Assembly: GCA_017994815.1 (NCBI GenBank)
Contig: JAGOJY010000006.1
Coordinates: 61,436-125,435 of the forward strand
From: Acidobacteriota bacterium
Lineage (GTDB): Bacteria; Acidobacteriota; Polarisedimenticolia; J045
Direction: 5' to 3'
Length of the DNA: 64,000 bases
Part shown: one piece after another, positions 1-8,274 of the stretch
How positions within the stretch are numbered: position 1 is the first letter of the stretch
How the letters are laid out: every line of letters begins with the position of its first letter
Made by a program: the position numbers and the translations under genes
The notes under the pieces: generated by a model
Database searches by the model: none
Seen by the model: only the letters and a program-made list of their open reading frames with translations
Told to the model about the DNA's origin: nothing

Positions 1-2181
1 GCCGACGTACAGGCGGTACGGGTCGTCGAGCGCGCGGCGGCGGTAGCGTTTGGCGACCTCGCGCGCCCGCGCCGCGTCGTCGTCGTCCGGCGCAAGCTCG
101 AGGCAGTCGCGGAAGTACTGGTCGGCCTCGGCGACGTCGCCGGTCTGCAGCCGCTGCACGCCCATGTTGTACCAGCCGTCGGCGATCATGCGCTTGTAGC
201 CGCGGGGCTGGTACTTCTCCGGCACGCGGTACAGCAGGCGCAGCGCCTCGGCGTAATCCTGGTCGGCCCACAGCTGGTGCACGTCGTTCATCCGCGTGTC
301 GGCGTCTTGTCGCGCCCGCAGCGCGGTGCGCGCCACCTCGAGTTCGTCCACGAGGCGGAAGTCCGCGGGGTCGGCCTTGCGCGCGGTTTCGAACAACGCG
401 ACCGCCGCGGCCTCGTCCCCCGCCGCGAGGCGCTCGCGTGCCGTGGCGACCAGCCGCGGCACGTCGGACGGGCCGTAGACCGGCTCCGTCGCGGCGGGCG
501 TCGCGGTCGCCGGCGCGTTCACGGGAGCACCCTTCGGCTTCACGCCCGCGGCTCGCTTGACGGGCGCGGGCGCGGCGGCCTTTTCGTCGCCGCCGCCGCG
601 ACTGCCGAACCAGTACCACGCCCCGGCCCCCGCGGCCCCGATCAGCAGCAGCGCCACGAGCAGCGGCGCGCGCGAGCGCGAGGCCGACTTGGCGGCCGCG
701 GCGTTCCGGCGCGGCGGCGGCACGGGGGCGGCCGGTCGCGACACGGCGGCCCCCATCGCGGGCAACGCCGGGATCTCGCCGAGCGCCGCGGCCGCGCGCG
801 GCACGACGGGCGGCGCCGGCACCGCTGCGACCAGCGGTTGCTCGGGTGGCGGCGGCGTGCTCGTGCGCGTGATCCCCGGTGGCGCCGTGCCCGCGGCGCG
901 CGCGCGCTCGAGCAACGCGGTCGCCTCGGGATGCCCGGGCGCCAGCTCGAGGGCCTGCGTCAGCATCGGAACGGCCGCGCCCGGATCGCCGTCGTCCAGC
1001 GCGCGCGTGGCGTCCGAGATCAGGTGATCCGCGCGGTTGGAGCGCTCGGCCACGATCGCGCGCGCGTGGTCCATGATGTCCTGCGCCCCGGGCGTGTCCT
1101 CGCGGATCGCGAGCGCGCGCGAGGCGTGGCCGGTCGCCTCCTCGAGGTCGCCGCGCGCGAGCGCATCCTGCGCCTTGGCGACCAACAGCGCCGCTTCGCC
1201 GCTTCCCGGTTCGACGTCCGCCACCGCGCCGGGCGAGGGCGCGTGGGCCGCCGGCGGCGCACCGAGCGCATCCTGCAGTTCGTCCGCGGCTTCGAGCAGC
1301 CCGTTCACGCTCGCCGGGTCGTCGTCGCGGCGCGACGGCGCGAGCGGCCCTTCGTCGAACAGGTCACCAAAGCTCAGCTCCTGTTCCGCGGGCGCGGGCG
1401 GGCGGGGCACCACGGGCGCGACCGGCGGGGCCGACAGCGCTGCCTCGGCGCGGGCCAGCGCCGGCACCGGGGCGGTCGCGTTCGCGAGCGCCTTGGGCGG
1501 CGCGGGCGGCGCCGCGGCCTGCGCGGCCCGGGCCCGCGGAGCGGCCGGTGCGCTGAACGCATGCGAGAGCGCGAGGTCGAGGTCCAGCTCGAGATCGGGT
1601 CCCGCCGGCGCCGCCGGGCCCGGGGCCGCCGCGCGCGGCCGCGGGGCGGCGGCGCGGGACCGTGCCGACGCGGCGCCGGTCCGCAGGGCCTCGTCCAGGA
1701 GCGCCTGCGCTTCGACGTTCAGCGGTTCGAGCTGCAGCACCCGGCGGCACGCCTCGGCGGCGCGCCCGCCGTCGCCGCGCGCGAGCGCCGCCCGGGCCTC
1801 CTCGATCGAGTTCGCCGTGACCGGCGCGACGCGCAGCGCGGAGCGCGCGCGATCGAACGATGCCTCGACCTCGGGATTGTTCGGGACATCCCGTCGCAGT
1901 TCGCCGGCCGCGAGCGCCGCGTCTTCGACGAGGCCGCTGTCCAGCAGTTCCTGGACGCGGCCGAGGCGTGAGCGCAGGTCCGCCGGCTCCCCCGCGGATC
2001 CGCCGTCCAGCGACAACCCGGCCAGCCGCAGCCCGTCCGCCGCGCGGGCGTTCAGCGGCTCGATCTCCAGGACGGACTGCCACGTCTGGCGGGCGCGGGC
2101 GACGTCTCCCGATCGGTAGCTGGCGTCGGCCTGACGCAGCAGGTCGTCGATTCGCTGCGCGGTGCTCGTGTGTTCCCCCAT
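1..2181 (-). CDS. TPR-rich single-pass membrane protein (C-terminus cut by window edge)
   Basis: The reading frame is open from ATG at 2181 to the window edge, giving 727 residues with no stop. The N-terminal ~500 residues start with MGEHTSTAQRIDDLLRQADA and combine TPR-like helices (repeated LEIEPLNARA / LQLEPLNVEA style units) with Ala/Pro-rich linkers. One membrane segment lies at about residues 504-524, just after a basic AKSASRSR stretch and ending in WYWFG. A second TPR block (about 555-727) should lie on the other side of the membrane. TPR arrays are protein-binding scaffolds; no catalytic motif is visible. It is followed upstream by two more minus-strand genes, one also TPR. The partner and process are unknown. 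Confidence 0.8.
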   Translation of the reverse strand, partial: MGEHTSTAQRIDDLLRQADASYRSGDVARARQTWQSVLEIEPLNARAADGLRLAGLSLDGGSAGEPADLRSRLGRVQELLDSGLVEDAALAAGELRRDVPNNPEVEASFDRARSALRVAPVTANSIEEARAALARGDGGRAAEACRRVLQLEPLNVEAQALLDEALRTGAASARSRAAAPRPRAAAPGPAAPAGPDLELDLDLALSHAFSAPAAPRARAAQAAAPPAPPKALANATAPVPALARAEAALSAPPVAPVVPRPPAPAEQELSFGDLFDEGPLAPSRRDDDPASVNGLLEAADELQDALGAPPAAHAPSPGAVADVEPGSGEAALLVAKAQDALARGDLEEATGHASRALAIREDTPGAQDIMDHARAIVAERSNRADHLISDATRALDDGDPGAAVPMLTQALELAPGHPEATALLERARAAGTAPPGITRTSTPPPPEQPLVAAVPAPPVVPRAAAALGEIPALPAMGAAVSRPAAPVPPPRRNAAAAKSASRSRAPLLVALLLIGAAGAGAWYWFGSRGGGDEKAAAPAPVKRAAGVKPKGAPVNAPATATPAATEPVYGPSDVPRLVATARERLAAGDEAAAVALFETARKADPADFRLVDELEVARTALRARQDADTRMNDVHQLWADQDYAEALRLLYRVPEKYQPRGYKRMIADGWYNMGVQRLQTGDVAEADQYFRDCLELAPDDDDAARAREVAKRYRRRALDDPYRLYVG

Positions 2182-2277
2182 GGGGCCCCGGCGGGTCCCC
2201 CCGGCGGAATATAGGCAGCGCGATCGGGATGCGGTATCGACGGCCGGAGCGGGGGGTCCCGGCCCCGGGACGGGCGA

Positions 2278-2565
2278 TCAGCCGGCGGACACCTGCGAAC
2301 GACCCTCCCTGAACCGGTCGCGGCAGGCCGCGGAGCAGAAGTGGTGCTCGCCCTCCGTGACCGCCGAACTCTCCGGGACCCGCAGGCCGCAGACCGGGTC
2401 CTGCACGAGGCGCTCGGGGCCGCGGGGCGCCTCCGGTCGCCGCCCCGTGGCGGCTCGTCGCGAGCCGCGCAGCAGCACGAGCGCCGCCAGCCAGACCGCG
2501 ACCACGATGAGGAACAGCTTGACCATCGCGCGGCCGATTATTCCACGCTGGCCGCGGGCGCTCAT
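2278..2565 (-). CDS. Small membrane-anchored YHS-like protein
   Basis: This is a 95-residue protein. Its ATG (2565-2563) overlaps the TGA of the preceding TPR gene as ATGA, so translation is probably coupled. A hydrophobic anchor (LFLIVVAVWLAALVLL) follows an internal ATG at 2526, which is an alternative start giving 82 residues. The C-terminal half reads DPVCGLRV...HHFCSAACRDRF, the pattern of YHS/TRASH-type domains, whose cysteines usually bind a metal ion. The substrate is unknown. It probably works with the TPR protein encoded just upstream in the same transcript. Confidence 0.75.
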   Translation of the reverse strand: MSARGQRGIIGRAMVKLFLIVVAVWLAALVLLRGSRRAATGRRPEAPRGPERLVQDPVCGLRVPESSAVTEGEHHFCSAACRDRFREGRSQVSAG

Positions 2566-3545
2566 CCCGCGCCCCCCGCGCCCGCCTGCCCGATCTGCCG
2601 CTCGAAGTTCGGGATCGAGGGGTGGTTCGGCTGCAGCGAGCGCAACCGCTCGAGCCAGGTGCGCGCCGCACCGGTGTCGCCGCGGTCGAGCGACACGACC
2701 ACGCCGTTGAGCGCGGCCTGCCAGTGCGACGGGCTGACCGACAGGGCCTGCTGGAACTGGTCCAGCGCCTCGTCGTGCCGCCCGAGGTGGAACAGCGCGA
2801 TCCCGTGGTCGGTGATCACGTTCGGATCGCCGGGCTGCAGCGCGAGCGCCCGGCGGTACGCCTTCTCCGCCTCCGCCCAGCGCTGCGTGTCGAAGAAGAA
2901 GTTGCCGGCCTCGATCAGCGTGGCCGCGTTCGCCTCGCCGCCCGCCGCGACCGCCGCGAGGCCCCGCACGCGCGCGAGCTCGGCTTCCATCGCGGGCAGC
3001 TCCGGGTGCTGCGGCGAGCGCCGCCGCAGCTCGTCCAGCGCGCGCTGGGCGGCCTCGACGTCCCCCGCGCCGCGCAACGCGATCGAGAACGCCATCTCCG
3101 CCACGCGCGCGTCGTTCGGCTCCGCGCGCATCGCGCGCTCGGCCATCTCGATCGCGCGCTGCGGCTGGCCGGCGTGCTGCAGGCCGACGGCCGCGGCCGC
3201 GAGCACCTGCGGGTTGGCGGGGGCGGCCTGGACGGCGCGGTCGAAGTGGACCGCGGCCTGCTCGGCGTGGTTGGCCTGCAGGAAGATGTTCCCCAGCTCG
3301 ACCAGCGCCTCGGCGTCCTGGGGGTTCGCGGCCAGCCGCCCCTGCAGCGCGTTGATCCGCGCCGTGATCTCGGTCATCGGGTCGGCCGGTCCCGGCGCCG
3401 CCGGCGGGGCCCCGGCGGCCGCGCCCGCGGCGGCGGGCGCACCGCCGACCATTTCCGGGCGCGAGACCAGGATCCCGAACACCAGCCCGATGATCACGCC
3501 GAGCACGAGCCCGGCGGCGAGGTACATGGCCTGGTCGCGACGCAT
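2562..3545 (-). CDS. Membrane-anchored TPR protein
   Basis: This is a 327-residue protein. ATG 3545 is chosen because GGAGGAAA sits about 4 nt upstream; an in-frame start at 3587 lacks such a site. One membrane segment covers residues ~7-27 (MYLAAGLVLGVIIGLVFGIL), then an Ala/Pro linker and at least five TPR-like helical pairs. These include ALVELGNIFLQANHAEQAAV and AEKAYRRALALQPGDPNVI. The layout resembles the TPR part of CcmH/NrfG-type assembly factors, but nothing else of cytochrome c maturation is nearby, so that role is not claimed. Its stop overlaps the YHS-like gene by 4 bp. Confidence 0.85.
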   Translation of the reverse strand: MRRDQAMYLAAGLVLGVIIGLVFGILVSRPEMVGGAPAAAGAAAGAPPAAPGPADPMTEITARINALQGRLAANPQDAEALVELGNIFLQANHAEQAAVHFDRAVQAAPANPQVLAAAAVGLQHAGQPQRAIEMAERAMRAEPNDARVAEMAFSIALRGAGDVEAAQRALDELRRRSPQHPELPAMEAELARVRGLAAVAAGGEANAATLIEAGNFFFDTQRWAEAEKAYRRALALQPGDPNVITDHGIALFHLGRHDEALDQFQQALSVSPSHWQAALNGVVVSLDRGDTGAARTWLERLRSLQPNHPSIPNFERQIGQAGAGGAG

Positions 3546-3640
3546 CCCGTTTCCTCCGTGGGCGCTGCAACCTATCCCCCACCCCACGCCGGGTCAAGTT
3601 CGCGGGGCCGGCGGCCCGGGGCGCCGATTCGTGCCAGCCT

Positions 3641-4681
3641 ATGCGCATGGCGCCGAACCTCTACGGGCTGGACCGCGCCGGCCTCGAGCAGCAGCTCGCG
3701 CCGCTGGCGGTGCCGCGCTACCGCGCCGCGCAGCTCGCCTCGTGGATGTACCGCCGCGACGCCACCGACCCCGCGCAGTGGAGCGACGTGCCCGCCGCCC
3801 TGCGCGGGGACATCGCGTCCCGCTTCCGGGTGGCGCGCCCGCAGGTCGCGGCCCGCGCGATCTCGCGCGACGGCTCGCGCAAGCTCGTCCTCGACCTGCC
3901 GGACGGCGGCCAGGTCGAGGCGGTCGCGCTGCCGACCGAGGACCGGATGACGTTCTGCGTGTCCTCGCAGGTCGGCTGCGCGTTCGGCTGCGCCTTCTGC
4001 ATGACGGCGCGGCTCGGCTTCGGTCGCAACCTCGACGCCGGGGAGATCGTGGGCCAGGTCGCCGCGCTCGCGGCCGAGACCGCGACGCCCGCGGGGCGCT
4101 ACAACGTCGTGTACATGGGGATGGGCGAGCCGCTGCACAACCTCGAGGCGGTGCTGGGCTCGATCCGGCTGCTGACCTCGCCCGACGCGTTCGGGCTCGG
4201 CCCGCGCCGGATCACCGTCTCCACGGTCGGCCTGCCGAAGGGCATCCTCCGCCTGGCCGCGGAACCGAGGGCGCCGCGGCTCGCGATCTCGCTCGTGTCG
4301 GCCGACCCCGAGGTGCGGGCCGCGCTGATGCCGATCGCCCGCCGCGTGACGCTGGACGAGCTGGTCGCCGCCGTGCGGGCCTACGGCGAGGGTAAGCGCG
4401 ATCTGCCGACGTTCGAGGTGGTGCTGCTGGAGGGCGTCAACGACGACGTACGCCACGCCGGGCAACTCGCCGAACTCGCGCAGCGCGCCCGGGCCAAGGT
4501 CAACCTGATCGAGTTCAACCCGACGCCGGAGCTGCCGTTCCGCCCGGCGCCGGAAGAGCGCATCGAGCACTTCCTGCGCGTGCTCAGCCGCCGCGGGGTC
4601 GTCGGCACGGTCCGGCGCAGCCTCGGGCAGGACGCGTACGCCGCGTGCGGCCAGCTCGCGTTCCTGCAGCAGGCGCCCTGA
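3641..4681 (+). CDS. rlmN: 23S rRNA (adenine2503-C2)-methyltransferase RlmN
   Basis: RlmN is a radical-SAM enzyme that methylates C2 of A2503 in 23S rRNA, and in many bacteria A37 of some tRNAs. The 346-residue protein has the radical-SAM CxxxCxxC cluster at residues 113-120 (GCAFGCAFC). It also has the GEPLHN SAM-binding segment (YMGMGEPLHN) and the C-terminal catalytic Cys near residue 336 (AYAACGQ), which forms the covalent RNA intermediate. Length is normal. ATGs at 3641 and 3647 are both possible; neither has a clear Shine-Dalgarno sequence. It converges on rho with only 9 bp between the stop codons. Confidence 0.95.
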   Translation: MRMAPNLYGLDRAGLEQQLAPLAVPRYRAAQLASWMYRRDATDPAQWSDVPAALRGDIASRFRVARPQVAARAISRDGSRKLVLDLPDGGQVEAVALPTEDRMTFCVSSQVGCAFGCAFCMTARLGFGRNLDAGEIVGQVAALAAETATPAGRYNVVYMGMGEPLHNLEAVLGSIRLLTSPDAFGLGPRRITVSTVGLPKGILRLAAEPRAPRLAISLVSADPEVRAALMPIARRVTLDELVAAVRAYGEGKRDLPTFEVVLLEGVNDDVRHAGQLAELAQRARAKVNLIEFNPTPELPFRPAPEERIEHFLRVLSRRGVVGTVRRSLGQDAYAACGQLAFLQQAP

Positions 4682-4694
4682 CGCGGAACGTCAG
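4678..4694. repeat. Perfect inverted repeat spanning both convergent stop codons
   Basis: CTGACG-cggaa-CGTCAG is a perfect 6-bp inverted repeat with a 5-nt loop. It contains the rlmN TGA (4679-4681) and, on the other strand, the rho stop (4691-4693). There is no T-tract on either side, so it is not a textbook intrinsic terminator. It may simply protect or separate the two 3' ends. Confidence 0.5.
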
Positions 4695-5971
4695 CCGGTC
4701 GTGCGGGCCGGGGCGCCGAGGCTGGTCAGGAACTCCTCGTTGCTGTCGAAGGCGCTGAGCTTCTTCAACAGCGCCTCCACCGCGTCCACCGCGCTCATCG
4801 TCGAGAGCGCGCGCCGGAGGAGGTGGACCTTGGGCGTCCACTCCTTCAGCAGCTTCTCTTCCTTGCGCGTGCCGGTCTGGTGGATGTCGATGCACGGGAA
4901 GACGCGCTTCTCGAACAGCTTGCGGTCGAGGACGATCTCGGTGTTTCCGGTGCCCTTGAACTCCTGGAAGATCACCTCGTCCATCTTCGAGCCGGTGTCC
5001 ACCAGGCAGGAGGCGATGATCGTCAGCGAGCCGCCCTCCTCGCAGCGCCGGGCCGCGCCGAAGAACCGGCGCGGGTTTTCCAGCGTGCGCGAGTCGATGC
5101 CGCCGGTCAGGATCTTGCCCGACCCGCGCTGCTCGACGTTGTAGGCGCGGGCGAGCCGCGTCAGCGAGTCCAGCAGCACCAGCACGTCGCCGCCGGTTTC
5201 CACCAGCCGCTTGGCGCGCTCGAGGACGATCTCGGCCACCGACACGTGGTTGCGCGCCAGCTCGTCCGAGCTGGACGCGATCACCTCGCCGTCCGGGACG
5301 CGGCGGCGCCAGTCGGTGACCTCCTCCGGCCGCTCGTCGATCAGCAGCACGATCAGGTGCACCTCGGGATGGTTGATCCCGACGGCGTGCGCGACCTGCT
5401 GCAGCAGCGTGGTCTTGCCGGCCTTCGGCGGCGCGACGACGAGGCAGCGCTGGCCCTTGCCGATCGGCGCGACCAGGTCCACCACGCGCGGCTCGAGCGG
5501 TTCGCGGCCGGTTTCCAGCTTGACCACGTCCTCCGGCGACGTCGCGGTGAGGTCCGCGAAGTGGCGGCGCGAGTCCCAGCACTCCGGCGGCTGGCCGTTG
5601 ATCTCCTGGATCTCGTAGAGCGCCGGGCCGCGGCGACCGGTCGGCCGCGCGAGGCCCTTGATCTCGACGCCCTCCTCGAGGCGCCGGTCGCGGATGATGT
5701 CGGGCGCCACCCAGATGTCGTCGGGCCGCGGCAGGTAGTTCGCCTTCTGCGTGCGCAGGAAGCCGTACCCCTCGGGGAGGACCTCGAGCACGCCCCAGGC
5801 GCCGATCGGCTCGGCCGGCACCTGCTCGACCGCGGTCTCGGTCGCGACCGTCGCGGCATCCATCGACGGCTTGGGCCCGCCGTTGGACTCGGGGCGGCGA
5901 CGGCGACGACGACGCTTGAAGTTGCCCTTCTTGTCCGGAATCGAGTTCAGATCATCCTTCACGATGCTCAT
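4691..5971 (-). CDS. rho: Transcription termination factor Rho
   Basis: Rho is the hexameric RNA-dependent ATPase/helicase that ends transcription at C-rich, poorly translated sites. The 426-residue protein (E. coli Rho is 419) starts with a basic RRRRRRR insert. The cold-shock-like RNA-binding fold follows (GYGFLRTQKANYLPRPDDIW), then the Walker A motif APPKAGKTT near residue 180, LIDERPEEVTDW, and Walker B-type LVLLDSLTRLARAYN. ATG 5971 is chosen over an upstream in-frame start at 6043 because the conserved N-terminus begins here and GAAGAG precedes it. It is monocistronic, after a 604-bp gap. Confidence 0.97.
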   Translation of the reverse strand: MSIVKDDLNSIPDKKGNFKRRRRRRRPESNGGPKPSMDAATVATETAVEQVPAEPIGAWGVLEVLPEGYGFLRTQKANYLPRPDDIWVAPDIIRDRRLEEGVEIKGLARPTGRRGPALYEIQEINGQPPECWDSRRHFADLTATSPEDVVKLETGREPLEPRVVDLVAPIGKGQRCLVVAPPKAGKTTLLQQVAHAVGINHPEVHLIVLLIDERPEEVTDWRRRVPDGEVIASSSDELARNHVSVAEIVLERAKRLVETGGDVLVLLDSLTRLARAYNVEQRGSGKILTGGIDSRTLENPRRFFGAARRCEEGGSLTIIASCLVDTGSKMDEVIFQEFKGTGNTEIVLDRKLFEKRVFPCIDIHQTGTRKEEKLLKEWTPKVHLLRRALSTMSAVDAVEALLKKLSAFDSNEEFLTSLGAPARTTG

Positions 5972-6575
5972 CCTGTTCTCTTCGACACGCTCGCCCACGC
6001 GGTTCCGGCATGTGCCGGCACGACAATCGACCGCTCGGGCCATTCCCGAGCCCGGGCCGGTGCACGACCGCGCCGTTGCCGACGATCCCCGACCTGGGGC
6101 TGTGCCTCGTCCACATGGCGGACGGTGTACCCGACCTGGCTCCGATCGCTTTGGCCCGGCCCGACGCGCCCTCGGCGCGCGACCGGGTCCTGATCACCTG
6201 GGCCCGCGGCTACGGCACCCGCGGCGCCCAACGCCCTGGCTCTCGAAATGGGACTCAAGCGGGCGGACGCCGTCCGGCACCGCCTGGCTCCCAAGAAGCA
6301 TCGCCAGAGGATTCACCGCGGCCCTGATCGACCGCCGCGGTAGTCGCTGCACCACCAGCAACCGCGCAAAGCGTAGCAGAACATGGATTGTCCTGTCCAC
6401 CGCCGCCACCCCGCGGGCAGGGGCGACGTCCCGAGGCCGGCTCCCGCAGCACGGCACCAAATCGGTGCATCTCGTGCTCCCCCACGAAAAGCGGGACCCT
6501 CGCGACCCCGCCGCTATTCTTGGTGCTGGCATGACCATCGCGCAAGCTGCCGTTCCCGCCGGCACCCTTCCGGGG
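5972..6575. other. 604-bp intergenic region upstream of rho, no convincing gene
   Basis: The short open frames here on both strands have no recognisable domain, no good ribosome site and residue composition typical of chance frames. The tract must carry the rho promoter and leader and the 3' end of the HEAT-lipoprotein operon. I saw no tRNA, tmRNA, RNase P, SRP or 6S signature. rho leaders are often autoregulated in other bacteria, but I cannot point to a specific element here. Confidence 0.5.
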
Positions 6576-7382
6576 TTAACCGGGAGCCTCCGCGGCCGCG
6601 GGCGGGGACGGGGCCGGCGGGGCCGGCGCTGGCGCTTGCGCGGGAGGCATCTCCTGCGGCAGCGGGGCCGGACGTACCGCCGCAGGCGCGCGGCCGAGCT
6701 GCTCCAGCGCCTGCCCCGCTGCCCCGCGCACGTACGGGTTCTCGCTCGCGAGCAGCGGTTCCAGCGCCGGGACGGCACGCTCGTCTCCCGTTCGCCCGAG
6801 AGCACGGGCGCTCCAGGCTTGCACCTCGATGTCGGGGTCCGTCAGCGCGGCGATCAGCGCGCCGGCCGAGGCCGGACCGGCCACCGAGGCCAACGAGCGC
6901 GCGGCGTTGCGCCGCACCACCGGATCCGGGTCGTTGAGCATCGACATCAGCGCCGGCTCGCTGCGCGGGTCGGCGACCTCGCCGAGCATCTGCGCCGCGC
7001 GGCGGCGGACGATCGGCAGCGGGTCGAGCGACAGCTCCGCCAGTACCGGCACCGCCTCGGGCCGCCGGAGCTGGGCCACGGCGCCGGCGATGGTCGCGCG
7101 CACTCCCGGGTCGGGGTCGCGCGCGGCGCGAGCGAGGAGTTCGGTCCCCACCGGCCCGGCGCGCCGGCCGATCATCGCCGCGGCGGTCGCGCGCACCTGC
7201 GGGGAGAGATCCCCCAGCGCCGTCTCGAGGACCTCGACGTCCAGCTCGCCGTTGCGCTCCAGCTGGTACAGGTGCTCGACGCGGCGCTGCTCGCCGCCGG
7301 CGCACGACGCCAGCGGGCCCGCGGCGATCAGCGCCGAGAGCAGCAGGCGCGAGGCTCTTCGAATCGTCGTGGTCGCGGTCAT
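6576..7382 (-). CDS. HEAT-repeat lipoprotein
   Basis: This is a 268-residue lipoprotein. The signal peptide [15 protein letters not shown] ends in a lipobox with Cys near residue 27. At least six HEAT/PBS-lyase-type repeats follow, such as [16 protein letters not shown] and [16 protein letters not shown], and then a Pro/Ala-rich tail. HEAT arrays form curved protein-binding scaffolds; none of the catalytic residues of phycobilin lyases can be assigned. The ATG at 7382 overlaps the yjbQ-family stop as ATGA, so it is the third gene of a coupled operon. Its role is probably periplasmic or outer-membrane-associated scaffolding. Confidence 0.88.
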   Translation of the reverse strand: MTATTTIRRASRLLLSALIAAGPLASCAGGEQRRVEHLYQLERNGELDVEVLETALGDLSPQVRATAAAMIGRRAGPVGTELLARAARDPDPGVRATIAGAVAQLRRPEAVPVLAELSLDPLPIVRRRAAQMLGEVADPRSEPALMSMLNDPDPVVRRNAARSLASVAGPASAGALIAALTDPDIEVQAWSARALGRTGDERAVPALEPLLASENPYVRGAAGQALEQLGRAPAAVRPAPLPQEMPPAQAPAPAPPAPSPPAAAEAPG

Positions 7383-7801
7383 TCGCCGATGATCTTCACC
7401 AGCACGCGCTTGGGGCGGCGGCCGTCGAACTCCCCGTAGAAGATGTGCTCCCACGGCCCGAGGTCCAGCCGGCCCGCGGTGATCGCCACCACCACCTCGC
7501 GGCCCATGATCTGCCGCTTGTGGTGCGCGTCGGCATTGTCCTCGCCGCTGCGGTTGTGGTGGTAGCGGTCCGGGCTCGCGTCGAACGGGGCCAGTTGCTC
7601 CAGCCACTTCTTGTAGTCGTGGTGCAGCCCCGGCTCGTTGTCGTTGATGAACACGCTGGCGGTGATGTGCATGGCGTTGACGAGGCACAACCCCTCGCGC
7701 ACGCCGCTGTCGGCCACCGCCTGCTCCACCTCGCGGTGGATGCTGACGAAGTCCATCCGCTTCGGGACGTTCATCGTGAGATAGCGCGTGTGCGACTTCA
7801 C
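7379..7801 (-). CDS. YjbQ/UPF0047 family protein
   Basis: This is a 140-residue member of the small YjbQ family, some of whose members show thiamine-phosphate-synthase activity in vitro. Visible family signatures are [19 protein letters not shown], a His/Glu-rich stretch [20 protein letters not shown] that may bind metal, and [17 protein letters not shown] choose the GTG at 7801 (VKSHTRYLT...) because the family normally begins with this strand. ATG 7774 would give 131 residues. It starts 5 bp after the zinc-ribbon gene and overlaps the HEAT lipoprotein by 4 bp. No thi genes are nearby, so the physiological role is open. Confidence 0.9.
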   Translation of the reverse strand: MKSHTRYLTMNVPKRMDFVSIHREVEQAVADSGVREGLCLVNAMHITASVFINDNEPGLHHDYKKWLEQLAPFDASPDRYHHNRSGEDNADAHHKRQIMGREVVVAITAGRLDLGPWEHIFYGEFDGRRPKRVLVKIIGE

Positions 7802-7806
7802 GGCGG

Positions 7807-8100
7807 TCAGTCCATGTCCATCGGGTTGAACGGCTTTTTCGGGTCCTTGGCCGCCTTCTCGCGCGCCTTCTCGAACTTCTGCTCGAGGACCTCCTCGCGC
7901 TTGCGCTCGGAGCTGAACGCGCGCAGGAAGTCCTGCTCGCGCTTCTGGTCGGCCGTGCGCAACTCGCCGAGGGCGGCCTCGAAGTCCTTGCGCGAGCCTT
8001 CGGGGCGCTCGGCGTCGATGACGTCGCCGGTCTCCGGGTGCACCGTCAGCTTGCCCTTGCAGAACGGGCAGCACACACGCAGTTCCTTCGGCGCGGCCAT
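7807..8100 (-). CDS. Short zinc-ribbon/coiled-coil protein
   Basis: This is a 97-residue protein of unknown function. The N-terminus carries [10 protein letters not shown], half of a zinc ribbon, and a highly charged, probably coiled-coil helix follows (residues ~40-90, rich in Lys/Glu/Arg). GGAGG lies 6 nt before the ATG at 8100 but directly abuts the ATG at 8106, which favours 8100. It is the first gene of the operon with the YjbQ-family and HEAT genes. Confidence 0.8.
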   Translation of the reverse strand: MAAPKELRVCCPFCKGKLTVHPETGDVIDAERPEGSRKDFEAALGELRTADQKREQDFLRAFSSERKREEVLEQKFEKAREKAAKDPKKPFNPMDMD

Positions 8101-8121
8101 CGGCATCCTCCAGGCGCCGAA

Positions 8122-8127
8122 AGCATA
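8122..8127 (-). promoter_or_regulatory. Possible -10 element for the zinc-ribbon/yjbQ/HEAT operon
   Basis: On the minus strand TATGCT lies about 20 bp before the first gene's start, which would give a short leader that includes the GGAGG site. No convincing -35 element is seen. Confidence 0.35.
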
Positions 8128-8231
8128 GCTCCGGGGTGACAGGCGGGACACCCGTGCCCGTCCTTCGCACCATGACGCAAGGGCCACGGGCCGCCCGCAC
8201 CGCAGGTGGGCCGCAGGACCTCGTCGCGCCG

Positions 8232-8258
8232 GTGCGGGCCGGCTGCGCCGGCCCGCAC
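8232..8258. terminator. Strong 12-bp hairpin after the BNR/TSP3 gene
   Basis: A perfect 12-bp stem with a TGC loop starts 17 bp beyond the stop codon of the gene ending at 8275. No U-tract follows, so it is either a Rho-assisted or processed 3' end rather than a classical intrinsic terminator. Confidence 0.5.
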
Positions 8259-8274
8259 GGATCACCCCGCCCCG

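Noticed and set aside
277..1971. Long plus-strand frame of 564 codons
   Set aside because: It is antisense to the TPR membrane protein. Its Arg/Gly-rich low-complexity composition is typical of shadow frames in GC-rich DNA.
5972..6575. Small ncRNA or tRNA in the gap before rho
   Set aside because: Partial stem and T-loop-like words occur but no complete cloverleaf or known ncRNA core could be built.
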